From assembly GCA_905221215.1 (NCBI GenBank), contig CAJNCI010000007.1, positions 1 to 64,000 of the forward strand: a stretch of DNA of 64,000 bases. Direction: 5' to 3'. The DNA comes from a bacterium. Lineage in GTDB: Bacteria; Bacillota; Bacilli; Lactobacillales; Streptococcaceae. Within the stretch, counting starts at the first letter, position 1, and every line of letters starts with the position of its first letter. Both the position numbers and the translations under genes were made by a program. Positions 10,405 through 19,314 of this stretch are shown piece by piece. The notes beneath the pieces are model-generated. The model searched no databases and was not told the origin of the DNA. It saw only the letters and a list, made by a program, of their open reading frames with translations.

Positions 10405-10519
10405 TAAAAAAATTAAAATAATAACTGAAAAATGATAGAAAAGGAAAGTTCATTTTTAATTGCATTCCCAGTTAATTTTTGTTAAGCTAAAAACAAGTAC
10501 AAATGAAAGCGAGAACAAG

Positions 10520-12412
10520 ATGACACGTTATCAAGATGATTTTTATGATGCAATCAATGGAGAATGGCAACAGACAGCTGAAATTCCAGCAGATAAGTCT
10601 CAAACGGGAGGTTTTGTTGATTTAGACCAGGAAATTGAAGACTTGATGTTGGCGACAACAGACAAGTGGTTGGCAGGTGAAGAGGTGCCTGAGGATGCTA
10701 TCTTGGCAAACTTTGTCAAATACCACCGCCTAGTTCGTGATTTTGATAAGAGAGAAGCTGACGGTATCACACCTGTCTTACCACTCCTTAAAGAATTCCA
10801 AGAATTGGAGACTTTTGCAGATTTCACTGCCAAACTAGCAGAGTTTGAACTTGCAGGAAAACCGAACTTCCTTCCTTTTGGTGTATCGCCAGACTTTATG
10901 GATGCTAGAATCAACGTTTTATGGGCCAGTGCTCCAAGCACAATCCTGCCAGATACGACCTACTATGCAGAAGACCATCCTCAGCGCGAAGAGCTCTTGA
11001 CTCTTTGGAAAGAAAGCAGCGCAAATCTTCTCAAGGCTTATGATTTCTCTGATGAAGAAATTGAAGACTTGCTAGAGAAAAGATTAGAATTGGACCGCCG
11101 AGTTGCAGCAGTGGTGCTTTCTAATGAAGAAAGTTCAGAATATGCTAAACTTTACCATCCATATTCATATGAAGATTTCAAGAAATTTGCGCCTGCCCTA
11201 CCTCTGGATGACTTCTTCCAAGTCGTTCTTGGACAAGTACCAGACAAGGTTATCGTAGACGAAGAACGTTTCTGGCAAGCCGCAGATCAATTCTATAGTG
11301 AAGAAGCTTGGCCTCTCCTCAAGGCAACCTTGATTTTGAGTGTTGTCAATCTCTCAACCAGCTATTTAACAGAAGAAATCCGTGTCTTGTCAGGTGCCTA
11401 TAGCCGTGCGCTTTCAGGAGTTCCAGAGGCCAAAGACAAGGTTAAGGCAGCCTACCAGCTAGCACAAGGTCCATTCAAACAAGCCTTGGGGCTCTGGTAT
11501 GCCCATGAAAAATTCTCCCCAGAAGCCAAGGCGGACGTGGAGAAAAAAGTAGCAACCATGATTGATGTCTATAAGGAGCGCTTGGCTAAAAATGACTGGC
11601 TGACTCCTGAAACTCGTGACAAGGCCATCGTCAAACTCAATGTTATCAAGCCTTATATTGGTTACCCAGAAGAATTGCCAGAACGCTATAAGGACAAGGT
11701 AGTGGATGAAAATGCTAGTCTTTTTGACAATGCTCTAGCCTTTGCGCGTGTGGAAATCAAGCACAGTTGGAGCAAGTGGAACCAGCCTGTAGATTACAAG
11801 GAATGGGGCATGCCTGCTCATATGGTCAACGCCTACTACAATCCACAGAAGAACCTAATTGTCTTCCCAGCGGCCATTTTACAAGCACCCTTCTATGACT
11901 TGCATCAGTCATCTTCTGCTAACTACGGTGGTATTGGGGCAGTTATTGCCCATGAAATTTCTCACGCCTTTGATACTAACGGAGCTTCCTTTGATGAAAA
12001 TGGTAGCCTAAAGGATTGGTGGACAGAGAGCGACTATGCCGCCTTCAAAGAGAAAACACAAAAAGTTATCGATCAATTTGATGGACAGGATTCTTATGGA
12101 GCAACCATTAACGGTAAATTGACTGTGTCAGAAAACGTGGCTGACTTGGGAGGAATCGCTGCAGCGCTTGAAGCAGCCAAGAGAGAACCAGACTTCTCCG
12201 CAGAAGAATTCTTCTACAACTTTGGTCGCATCTGGCGCATGAAAGGTCGTCCAGAATTTATGAAACTTTTGGCTAGCGTCGATGTGCACGCGCCAGCCAA
12301 ACTCCGTGTCAATGTGCAAGTACCAAACTTCGATGATTTCTTTACAACCTATGATGTTCAAGAGGGAGACGGTATGTGGCGTTCACCAGAAGAGCGCGTG
12401 ATTATTTGGTAA
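10520..12412 (+). CDS. pepO: M13 family endopeptidase PepO
   Basis: This 630-residue zinc endopeptidase belongs to the neprilysin family. The zinc motif HEISH lies near residue 478 (HEXXH), the third-ligand motif ENVADLGG near 538, and a NAYYNP substrate-binding motif lies upstream. In pneumococci PepO is also found at the surface, where it binds plasminogen and fibronectin. No signal peptide is present. ATG 10520 gives the family length, and the frame from 10460 would add an unconserved leader. It diverges from psaBCA, and in pneumococci PsaR co-regulates pepO. Confidence 0.93.
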   Translation: MTRYQDDFYDAINGEWQQTAEIPADKSQTGGFVDLDQEIEDLMLATTDKWLAGEEVPEDAILANFVKYHRLVRDFDKREADGITPVLPLLKEFQELETFADFTAKLAEFELAGKPNFLPFGVSPDFMDARINVLWASAPSTILPDTTYYAEDHPQREELLTLWKESSANLLKAYDFSDEEIEDLLEKRLELDRRVAAVVLSNEESSEYAKLYHPYSYEDFKKFAPALPLDDFFQVVLGQVPDKVIVDEERFWQAADQFYSEEAWPLLKATLILSVVNLSTSYLTEEIRVLSGAYSRALSGVPEAKDKVKAAYQLAQGPFKQALGLWYAHEKFSPEAKADVEKKVATMIDVYKERLAKNDWLTPETRDKAIVKLNVIKPYIGYPEELPERYKDKVVDENASLFDNALAFARVEIKHSWSKWNQPVDYKEWGMPAHMVNAYYNPQKNLIVFPAAILQAPFYDLHQSSSANYGGIGAVIAHEISHAFDTNGASFDENGSLKDWWTESDYAAFKEKTQKVIDQFDGQDSYGATINGKLTVSENVADLGGIAAALEAAKREPDFSAEEFFYNFGRIWRMKGRPEFMKLLASVDVHAPAKLRVNVQVPNFDDFFTTYDVQEGDGMWRSPEERVIIW

Positions 12413-12433
12413 TGCAAAAAATCTAGTCATCAG

Positions 12434-12479
12434 AAAAAGGCATCCAATCAGGTGTGAAAACCTTGACAGGATGCCTTTT
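12434..12479. terminator. Terminator between pepO and the MBL-fold gene
   Basis: AAAAAGGCATCC pairs with GGATGCCTTTT, and A- and T-runs let it work in both directions for these convergent genes. Confidence 0.75.
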
Positions 12480-12539
12480 GTAATGGAAAGACTTGCTGAA
12501 TAGTTTACTTAAAATGCGATAGTCATTGATATCATTTTA

Positions 12540-13169
12540 CTAGAAAAAAGGATTGAAGGTTTTTTCGTGAGCAATAGTAGTAGCAGGACCATGCCCTGGA
12601 TAGACATCGTAGTTTGGTAGGGTGAAGAGTTGGGTCTGGATACTGTGAAGGAGTTGCTCCATACTACCAGTTGGAAGGTCGGTCCGTCCGATGGTTTCTC
12701 GGAACAGAGCATCACCTGTCAAGACTAGGTGAGCTTGTGGAAAGACGATAGAAACGCCACCGATAGAATGCCCTGGGGTCGGTAGAACGGTAAAACGAAA
12801 TTCTTCAATCTGGTATTCTTCATGAAAGACAAAGGTGTGTTCAGCTGGTTTTGCGACCACATCTACCATATCATCATGACGAGGGAGGCCAGAGAGATTA
12901 TCGACAGGAGTGTAGAGCCAGCTGGCTTCACTCTCTGCGATATAGACAGGAGGATTGCCAAAAGTCTCTCGCACCAGGTCCAGACTCATGATATGGTCAT
13001 AATGGGCGTGGGTCAATAGAATGGCACAGATCGGTTTGTTGATCGTCTCGATGGTCTGACGAATGGCGTCCCAATGGCTCCCGGGATCGACAACGATGAG
13101 GTGTTTTTCACCTTCTAGGTAATAGGTATTTTCATAGGCAACAGGATTGACGGTTTTATGGATTTTCAT
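12540..13169 (-). CDS. Metallo-beta-lactamase-fold hydrolase (glyoxalase II-like)
   Basis: This 209-residue cytoplasmic protein has the metal-binding motif THAHYDH (His54, His56, Asp58, His59), a downstream GHSIGG histidine, TGDALF with the bridging aspartate and a final YPGHGP histidine. The set fits the hydroxyacylglutathione hydrolase/YcbL branch of the superfamily. It lacks the long C-terminal substrate domain of true GloB, so the substrate is uncertain: thioester, lactone or persulfide hydrolysis are all possible. It is monocistronic. Confidence 0.85.
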   Translation of the reverse strand: MKIHKTVNPVAYENTYYLEGEKHLIVVDPGSHWDAIRQTIETINKPICAILLTHAHYDHIMSLDLVRETFGNPPVYIAESEASWLYTPVDNLSGLPRHDDMVDVVAKPAEHTFVFHEEYQIEEFRFTVLPTPGHSIGGVSIVFPQAHLVLTGDALFRETIGRTDLPTGSMEQLLHSIQTQLFTLPNYDVYPGHGPATTIAHEKTFNPFF

Positions 13170-13248
13170 ATTGACTCCAATCTCAAAGAATGTACTAAAT
13201 TAAGTATAGCACAGTTGGGAAGAATAGGTAAGGATTTAGAATGAACTT

Positions 13249-13286
13249 AAAAACCAGCATGACTAGATGAAGACAGGCTGGTTTTT
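13249..13286. terminator. Terminator next to the MBL-fold gene and small secreted protein
   Basis: AAAAACCAGC and GCTGGTTTTT form a stem around an 18-base loop. It follows the minus-strand gene 13293-13556. Confidence 0.65.
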
Positions 13287-13292
13287 AAGTTA

Positions 13293-13556
13293 TCAATATT
13301 GGAGAGGTGTCAATTGCCCTTCATAGGTTGCATAAACTCCGTCATTAGCTTGTTTGATAGATGTGATGTTTAGAGTGCCACCGTAGTTGGCTTCTCGTTT
13401 GTCGCTATATTCACTATAACTTATCCTATTGGGCAGGTTCTGGTCGTTAGCATAGTATTGAACGACTGTTTTTTTATAGCTTTGCTGGTTGAATATGAAC
13501 AAACAGCTAACTCCTAAAACTAGGAGAGCAAAGATAGAAATAGCAGTTTTTTTCAT
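13293..13556 (-). CDS. Small secreted or membrane-tethered hypothetical protein
   Basis: This 87-residue protein begins with a positively charged start and hydrophobic segment (about residues 4-23), read as a signal peptide or anchor. A short polar domain follows, rich in Tyr, Asn and Gly, and ends in YEGQLTPLQY. A clear AAGGAG precedes the ATG. I do not recognise a family. The C-terminus resembles that of the relic at 13721-13807 (TYTGPLTGFWN), so the two may be paralogues. Confidence 0.6.
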   Translation of the reverse strand: MKKTAISIFALLVLGVSCLFIFNQQSYKKTVVQYYANDQNLPNRISYSEYSDKREANYGGTLNITSIKQANDGVYATYEGQLTPLQY

Positions 13557-13609
13557 AGGTGTTCTCCTTATAAACTAAAGGATAGAAGAAAGTATCTTGA
13601 GGATTTTTA

Positions 13610-13720
13610 TACTCTTCGAAAATCTCTTCAAACCGCGTCAGCTTTATCTACAACCTCAAAGCGGTGCTTTGAGCAACCTGCGGCTAGTTTCCTAGTTTGC
13701 TCTTTGATTTTCATTGAGTA
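13610..13720 (+). repeat. BOX element (partial boxA, shortened boxB, boxC)
   Basis: It starts TACTCTTCGAAAATCTCTTC, has a boxB-like CAACCTCAAAGCGGTGC in the middle, and ends in boxC (CCTGCGGCTAG through TTTTCATTGAGTA). At 111 bp it looks internally deleted. Confidence 0.8.
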
Positions 13721-13807
13721 TTAATTCCAAAATCCAGTCAAGGGACCAGTGTATGTGACACGAGTTCCACTGTTTAGCTTTCGTATCTTCAAGGAAATTG
13801 AGGGAAG
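13721..13807 (-). pseudogene. Possible 3' remnant of a small secreted-protein gene
   Basis: A 28-codon open stretch without an ATG ends in NSGTRVTYTGPLTGFWN and a TAA that directly abuts the BOX element. Its end resembles YEGQLTPLQY of the neighbouring gene. It may be the tail of a decayed paralogue. The rest of the stretch to 14015 is AT-rich with no gene, only two copies of ATTCTGAATTAT near 13905-13937. Confidence 0.3.
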
Positions 13808-14015
13808 TCAGAAAGTCTTTGGGTTACAATATGGTTTCCGTTGGTCTATCTCTCCTTCTATCACCTAAGTTTAAAATCTAACTTCGTAATATATTATATA
13901 CTAATAATTCTGAATTATCAATCAATTCTGAATTATTTTTTTCCTATTCTGTTCCAATCTAGTTTTCATATTCTTAAAAAAGTGATAAAATGGTAGGAAG
14001 AATTGGAGAGTAGAG

Positions 14016-16238
14016 ATGCCGAAAGAAGTGAATTTAACAGGCGAAGAAGTTGTCGCTTTAACCAAAGAATATTTAACGGAAGAGGATGTCCATTTTGTCT
14101 ATAAGGCCTTGGTCTATGCGGTGGAATGTCATAGTGGTCAATACCGTAAATCAGGTGAGCCTTATATCATTCACCCTATCCAAGTAGCAGGTATTTTAGC
14201 CAAACTCAAGCTGGACGCTGTAACGGTAGCTTGTGGTTTCTTGCATGATGTGGTAGAAGATACAGATGCGACCTTGGACGATTTGGAAAGAGAGTTTGGT
14301 CCTGATGTGCGAGTAATCGTAGATGGGGTTACCAAGCTTGGTAAAGTTAAATACAAGTCTCACGAAGAGCAGTTGGCAGAAAACCATCGCAAGATGCTCA
14401 TGGCCATGTCTGAGGATATCCGTGTTATCTTGGTCAAACTGTCTGACCGCCTGCACAATATGCGGACCCTAAAACACCTTCGAAAAGATAAGCAGGAGCG
14501 CATTTCCAAAGAAACTATGGAAATCTATGCCCCGCTTGCCCACCGTTTGGGGATTTCCAGTGTCAAATGGGAATTAGAAGACCTATCTTTCCGTTATCTC
14601 AATCCTACGGAATTTTACAAGATTACCCATATGATGAAGGAAAAGCGCAGAGAGCGTGAAGCCTTGGTGGATGAGGTAGTCACAAAATTAGAGGAATATA
14701 CGACAGATCGTCACTTGAAAGGGAAGATTTACGGTCGTCCCAAGCATATTTACTCGATTTTCCGTAAAATGCAGGATAAGAGAAAACGTTTTGAGGAAAT
14801 CTATGACCTGATTGCCATTCGCTGTATTTTAGATACCCAAAGTGATGTTTATGCCATGCTTGGTTACGTGCATGAGCTTTGGAAGCCGATGCCTGGTCGC
14901 TTTAAAGACTACATCGCTAACCGCAAGGCCAATGGTTATCAGTCTATCCATACGACTGTTTATGGGCCAAAAGGGCCGATTGAATTCCAGATTCGTACTA
15001 AAGAAATGCATGAGGTGGCTGAGTACGGGGTTGCGGCTCACTGGGCTTATAAGAAAGGCATTAAGGGGCAGGTCAACAGCAAGGAATCAGCTATTGGGAT
15101 GAACTGGATTAAGGAGATGATGGAACTCCAAGATCAAGCTGATGATGCCAAGGAATTTGTGGATTCAGTTAAGGAAAACTATCTGGCTGAGGAGATTTAC
15201 GTCTTTACTCCAGATGGTGCTGTCCGTTCTCTTCCAAAAGATTCAGGACCGATTGACTTTGCCTACGAAATCCATACCAAAGTCGGTGAAAAAGCGACGG
15301 GTGCCAAGGTCAATGGTCGTATGGTCCCACTGACAACCAAGCTCAAGACAGGGGATCAGGTTGAGATTGTTACCAACCCGAACTCCTTTGGGCCTAGTCG
15401 TGACTGGCTCAATATGGTCAAGACCAGCAAGGCTCGTAACAAGATTCGTCAGTTCTTTAAAAATCAAGACAAGGAATTGTCTGTCAATAAGGGCCGTGAA
15501 ATGTTGATGGCTCAGTTCCAAGAAAATGGCTATGTGGCCAATAAATTCATGGACAAGCGCCACATGGACCAAGTTCTTCAAAAGACCAGCTACAAGACAG
15601 AAGAATCCCTCTTTGCGGCCATCGGTTTTGGAGAAATCGGTGCGATTACCGTCTTTAACCGTCTGACTGAAAAGGAACGCCGTGAAGAAGAGCGTGCCAA
15701 GGCCAAGGCGGAGGCAGAAGAGCTTGTCAAAGGTGGCGAGATTAAGGTTGAAAATAAAGAAACCCTCAAGGTCAAGCATGAGGGTGGTGTGGTCATTGAA
15801 GGTGCATCAGGTCTCCTCGTGCGGATTGCCAAGTGTTGTAATCCAGTGCCAGGTGACGATATTGTTGGTTATATCACAAAGGGGCGTGGTGTAGCCATTC
15901 ACCGTGTAGACTGTATGAACCTGCGCGCCCAAGAAAACTATGAGCAACGTCTCCTTGATGTGGAATGGGAAGACCAGTACTCTAGCTCAAATAAGGAGTA
16001 TATGGCCCATATCGATATCTACGGCCTCAACCGTACAGGATTGTTGAACGATGTACTGCAAGTTCTTTCAAACACAACCAAGAATATCTCGACAGTCAAC
16101 GCCCAACCAACCAAGGATATGAAATTTGCCAATATCCATGTGTCCTTCGGTATTGCCAACCTCTCTACATTGACTACGGTCGTAGATAAGATTAAGAGTG
16201 TGCCTGAGGTTTATTCTGTCAAACGGACCAACGGCTAA
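14016..16238 (+). CDS. rel: Bifunctional (p)ppGpp synthetase/hydrolase Rel
   Basis: This 740-residue long RSH enzyme makes and degrades (p)ppGpp in the stringent response. Domains in order: hydrolase with the HD pair His77-Asp78 in HDVVED; synthetase (about 225-345, with [13 protein letters not shown] and YDLIAIRCI); TGS (about 390-450); a CC-containing zinc-finger region ([12 protein letters not shown] near 608); and a C-terminal ACT domain (about 665-740). Both catalytic halves look intact. TTGGAGAG provides the ribosome-binding site. dtd follows after 38 bases, a widespread rel-dtd pairing. Confidence 0.96.
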   Translation: MPKEVNLTGEEVVALTKEYLTEEDVHFVYKALVYAVECHSGQYRKSGEPYIIHPIQVAGILAKLKLDAVTVACGFLHDVVEDTDATLDDLEREFGPDVRVIVDGVTKLGKVKYKSHEEQLAENHRKMLMAMSEDIRVILVKLSDRLHNMRTLKHLRKDKQERISKETMEIYAPLAHRLGISSVKWELEDLSFRYLNPTEFYKITHMMKEKRREREALVDEVVTKLEEYTTDRHLKGKIYGRPKHIYSIFRKMQDKRKRFEEIYDLIAIRCILDTQSDVYAMLGYVHELWKPMPGRFKDYIANRKANGYQSIHTTVYGPKGPIEFQIRTKEMHEVAEYGVAAHWAYKKGIKGQVNSKESAIGMNWIKEMMELQDQADDAKEFVDSVKENYLAEEIYVFTPDGAVRSLPKDSGPIDFAYEIHTKVGEKATGAKVNGRMVPLTTKLKTGDQVEIVTNPNSFGPSRDWLNMVKTSKARNKIRQFFKNQDKELSVNKGREMLMAQFQENGYVANKFMDKRHMDQVLQKTSYKTEESLFAAIGFGEIGAITVFNRLTEKERREEERAKAKAEAEELVKGGEIKVENKETLKVKHEGGVVIEGASGLLVRIAKCCNPVPGDDIVGYITKGRGVAIHRVDCMNLRAQENYEQRLLDVEWEDQYSSSNKEYMAHIDIYGLNRTGLLNDVLQVLSNTTKNISTVNAQPTKDMKFANIHVSFGIANLSTLTTVVDKIKSVPEVYSVKRTNG

Positions 16239-16276
16239 TTGTCCTAGCTCTTACTAGAAAGGCTATAAAGGCTATT

Positions 16277-16720
16277 ATGAGAATCATTATCCAACGGGTT
16301 AAAAAAGCCCAAGTGAGTATTCAAGGTCAGATTCAGGGGAAAATCAATCAGGGGCTCTTATTACTGGTGGGTGTTGGACCAGAGGACCAAGAGGAAGATT
16401 TGGACTATGCTGTGAGAAAGCTTGTCAACATGCGGATTTTTTCAGACACAGAAGGCAAGATGAATCTGTCTGTCAAAGATATCGAAGGAGCAATCCTCTC
16501 TATTTCACAGTTTACCCTCTTTGCGGATACCAAGAAAGGCAATCGTCCAGCCTTCACAGGCGCAGCCAAGCCTGATATGGCATCAGATTTCTATGATGCC
16601 TTTAATCGAAAATTAGCGCAAGAAGTGCCCGTTCAGACAGGCATCTTTGGAGCAGATATGCAGGTTGAGCTGGTCAATGACGGACCTGTTACCATTATCC
16701 TTGATACGAAAAATAGATAA
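16277..16720 (+). CDS. dtd: D-aminoacyl-tRNA deacylase
   Basis: This 147-residue enzyme hydrolyses D-amino acids from mischarged tRNA and also glycine from tRNA-Ala. The two cross-subunit motifs of the family are present: [17 protein letters not shown] in mid-protein and [10 protein letters not shown] near the end. It is co-transcribed with rel and followed by a strong terminator. Confidence 0.95.
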   Translation: MRIIIQRVKKAQVSIQGQIQGKINQGLLLLVGVGPEDQEEDLDYAVRKLVNMRIFSDTEGKMNLSVKDIEGAILSISQFTLFADTKKGNRPAFTGAAKPDMASDFYDAFNRKLAQEVPVQTGIFGADMQVELVNDGPVTIILDTKNR

Positions 16721-16752
16721 GAAAGACCAAGCCAGCCGGCTTGGTTTTTCTT
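16719..16752. terminator. Terminator after dtd
   Basis: The stem ACCAAGCC / GGCTTGGT is flanked by A- and T-runs, which suits convergent transcription with the minus-strand gene to the right. Confidence 0.8.
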
Positions 16753-16757
16753 ATCTA

Positions 16758-17171
16758 TCACAAAATACTCCAAAATGAAATTGGTGCTTGATAGGCTTGG
16801 GGGAAGTCTCTTTTCAGGATTTGGCAGGTGCGATAGGAGGGGATGAGATGTCCTAGGATGAGGAGACTTCCCTGAAGGAAAAGTGGGACACTCCTTAAAA
16901 ACAGCAAGGAGAGAATTATCAGGCTATCCCAGAGGAGAATTTGTAAGGCAAAACGCCAGAATTTCAGTCTAATCTGGGAATAGAGTTGACTAAAGTGGTC
17001 ACAAAGTTGGTTGGAAAGATAGGTCAATAGCACAGGGTGAAAGAAGATGAGCCAACCGCTATAAATCAAAATCCAGTCCCAAGTAAGCCCCCCTTTAAAT
17101 GCCAAAAATGCCAGCATGATTCCATCGATGACAAGGAGTTGAATGGTTTTGATGTAGATAATTTTTTTCAT
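16758..17171 (-). CDS. Hypothetical four-helix membrane protein (paralogue B)
   Basis: This 137-residue protein has about four hydrophobic segments (near 8-24, 28-55, 72-95, 97-118) and a short cytoplasmic tail ending APISFWSIL. A GGAGG site precedes the ATG. It has the same length, topology and tail pattern as the protein at 17190-17603, which lies 18 bases upstream on the same strand, so they look like a tandem duplication. I do not recognise the family. Confidence 0.65.
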   Translation of the reverse strand: MKKIIYIKTIQLLVIDGIMLAFLAFKGGLTWDWILIYSGWLIFFHPVLLTYLSNQLCDHFSQLYSQIRLKFWRFALQILLWDSLIILSLLFLRSVPLFLQGSLLILGHLIPSYRTCQILKRDFPQAYQAPISFWSIL

Positions 17172-17189
17172 GATAAAACCTCCTTTTCA

Positions 17190-17603
17190 CTAGAGACACT
17201 CCCACAAAGAGATGTGTTTATCGTAAAAGTCTGGATAGTTTTCTCTCAGGTGGCTAGCCGTTATATAATAAAAAGTAGAATGACAGGAAGTAAAGACTGG
17301 AGTAAGAGAGTAAAAATGTTGAGGGCCAGTGATAGCTAAAAAGACAAATAATAGTAGGTCAGTGGAGAGAATCTCTAAGTAGTAAAGGCGAATTTTTTTG
17401 TTCATCTGAGGATCAATCTCAGAGAAATGTTTTTTGAGTCGATTGACCAAGCGAAATAGCAGTAGTCCTTGAGCAAGGATGAAAATGAAGCAAAAAATCA
17501 GGCCTCTCTCCAAAGAAAGTTCGTATCGGGGTCTGAAAGTTACTAACAGTAGCAAATCGCTGACTACGATGGCTGTAAAATGGATTCTAAAGAGATTTTT
17601 CAT
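17190..17603 (-). CDS. Hypothetical four-helix membrane protein (paralogue A)
   Basis: This 137-residue membrane protein is shaped like its downstream neighbour. It has four hydrophobic helices, a central loop around LKKHFSEIDPQMNKKIRLYY that aligns with LCDHFSQLYSQIRLKFW in the neighbour, and a tail ending HISLWECL. GGGAGG lies before the ATG. The two genes probably form one transcript. Function is unknown. A sensor, immunity-type or lipid-associated role cannot be told apart from sequence alone. Confidence 0.65.
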   Translation of the reverse strand: MKNLFRIHFTAIVVSDLLLLVTFRPRYELSLERGLIFCFIFILAQGLLLFRLVNRLKKHFSEIDPQMNKKIRLYYLEILSTDLLLFVFLAITGPQHFYSLTPVFTSCHSTFYYITASHLRENYPDFYDKHISLWECL

Positions 17604-17722
17604 AAGATGACCTCCCTCTTTTATCTAACTTCATTCTACTCCAAAAGAATGGAAGTTACAAGTAAAATGATAAAAAATTTTAGTAAGGAGATTCTATTAG
17701 ATTTCTTTATTTGAGTTTCCTC

Positions 17723-18433
17723 TTATTGTTTTACTTCTTCATCATTCCAGACAAATAAAGCTCCGATTGCATTGAGGATATAAAAGATGTATTTTCCGAT
17801 ATTGGCAAAGTTTCCTTGAATGCCAGCCTTTGTCAGCTGAACGAAATTGTAAATCAACCAAAAGCCCCATTGAGTTGTCAGTTTCAATGCGTTCAAAGCA
17901 TTGGCAATGAGGGACAGTGCGAAGGCAATAGTTGTTACATAGGCAAGGAGATTCATCTTTCCTCCATAGCCGATATAGTTGGTCGCAAAGGCAAAGAGGA
18001 AGGCGATGATGGAAATGATGATGGCCGCCAATTTTAGTTGTTTTTGGCTCATTTGGTTGGGTCTGCCTTCTTGCGAAGCTTCCCATTTCTTAATAGCAAA
18101 GGTATAAATGAGGAAGGTGACAGGATAGGTAATGATGGCCGCCTTATTTCCAAGGATATAGTCAATGGTGCCAGACAAAATCGTATTGATAATGCCAAAG
18201 TAATTTCCCCATTTGCTTAATTTTCCCGTGAAACGAGTGGACAACATGGAAATCCCAACGTTGGTTACGGAAATCAATCCAAAGGGAACAAGAGCTGTCC
18301 ATGGTCCCCAGTCTACGAATTTGTCGAGACGGGAGTTAAGATAGCCAGATGCAATCGCAATCCCAACGACCAGAGCAACCCCGAAGAGGTCAAACCATTT
18401 AGATGTCGCAAAAATTTTTAGTGATTTTTTCAT
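17723..18433 (-). CDS. pnuC: PnuC-type nicotinamide riboside/NMN transporter
   Basis: This 236-residue membrane protein has about seven helices and the PnuC C-terminal signature QWGFWLIYNFVQL followed by GIQGNFANIGKYIFYILNA. PnuC proteins import nicotinamide riboside by facilitated diffusion for NAD synthesis. The ribosome-binding site is weak. The gene lies alone between unrelated genes, and another NAD-salvage gene, pncA, lies far to the right in this window. Confidence 0.8.
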   Translation of the reverse strand: MKKSLKIFATSKWFDLFGVALVVGIAIASGYLNSRLDKFVDWGPWTALVPFGLISVTNVGISMLSTRFTGKLSKWGNYFGIINTILSGTIDYILGNKAAIITYPVTFLIYTFAIKKWEASQEGRPNQMSQKQLKLAAIIISIIAFLFAFATNYIGYGGKMNLLAYVTTIAFALSLIANALNALKLTTQWGFWLIYNFVQLTKAGIQGNFANIGKYIFYILNAIGALFVWNDEEVKQ

Positions 18434-18507
18434 AGGTTAAGGTATCTTTCTTGTTTTTTACAAACATTCTACAACTAAATGAAAGTAAAATCAAATGATA
18501 GAAATAA

Positions 18508-18534
18508 AACCCTGAAAATCAAACTTTCAGGGTT
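18508..18534 (-). terminator. psaR terminator
   Basis: AACCCTGAAA and TTTCAGGGTT form a perfect 10-base stem, followed on the minus strand by TTATTT. Confidence 0.75.
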
Positions 18535-18552
18535 GGTAGGGGACTTGAGAAA

Positions 18553-19203
18553 TTAGTTGATTTTCTCGACATAGAGTTGTTTGGCAATATCCATATTCAC
18601 TTGTAAATCTTCATTTTTAGTGAGGATAGTGAAGGTATTGCTGAAGCCATCAAACTGCTTGACTTGGAGCGGATCACCGATGTGAAGTGAGTGCTCGTCC
18701 AGATAATGGAGAATGTCAAAACTATCGTGCACTCGAGTCAGACGGTAGGAGCCAGCTTCCTTGATATCAGCTAGTGGTAGGTTATTGATTTCAACTAAGA
18801 GTTCTCCCTTGGCAGGAATGGTACCTCCGTGGGGGCAGTTTTTTGGGAATCCTAGTAGTTTATCCAGTCTTTCCACGAAGAGGTCCGATACAGTATGTTC
18901 CAAGACTTCAGCTTCCTCGTGAATCTGATCACTCGTATAGTCTAAATGATGAACTAGAAAAACTTCAATCAAGCGGTGTTTGCGATAGAGCTCAGAGACC
19001 AGTTTGAGTCCGAGATCTGTCAGTAGATAGCCACATTCCTTGTCCTTAAGGATGAGATTTTCACTCTTCATCCGTTTAATCATTTCAGTTACGGCAGGGG
19101 GAGAGACTTGCATGCGGGCAGCAATTTCTTTGTTGGTGATTTTATGCAGGTCTATGCCGATTTCATAAATACATTTTAGATAATCTTCTTTATTCGGGGT
19201 CAT
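18553..19203 (-). CDS. psaR: Manganese-dependent DtxR-family regulator PsaR
   Basis: This 216-residue repressor has an N-terminal winged helix (about 1-60, with ITNKEIAARMQVSPPAVTEM), a dimerisation and metal-binding domain (about 61-140, with HRLIEVFLVHHL and EAEVLEHTVSD metal-ligand stretches) and a C-terminal FeoA/SH3-like domain (about 145-216). Pneumococcal PsaR uses Mn(II) as corepressor of psaBCA, pcpA, rrgA and other genes. A matching operator is visible upstream of psaB in this window. Confidence 0.92.
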   Translation of the reverse strand: MTPNKEDYLKCIYEIGIDLHKITNKEIAARMQVSPPAVTEMIKRMKSENLILKDKECGYLLTDLGLKLVSELYRKHRLIEVFLVHHLDYTSDQIHEEAEVLEHTVSDLFVERLDKLLGFPKNCPHGGTIPAKGELLVEINNLPLADIKEAGSYRLTRVHDSFDILHYLDEHSLHIGDPLQVKQFDGFSNTFTILTKNEDLQVNMDIAKQLYVEKIN

Positions 19204-19314
19204 TCGCTTCCTCTTGTCTAATATCTTTATCTAGTATATCAAAAAAAGCTAGATTTCTCTAGCTGTGACTTTTTATGTTATACTTATTGCAAGAGAAAAA
19301 ACGAGGAGATAGAT

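Noticed and set aside
15243..15779. A 178-codon open frame on the minus strand inside rel
   Set aside because: It mirrors the codon structure of the strongly conserved rel gene, has no ribosome-binding site and no recognisable domain.
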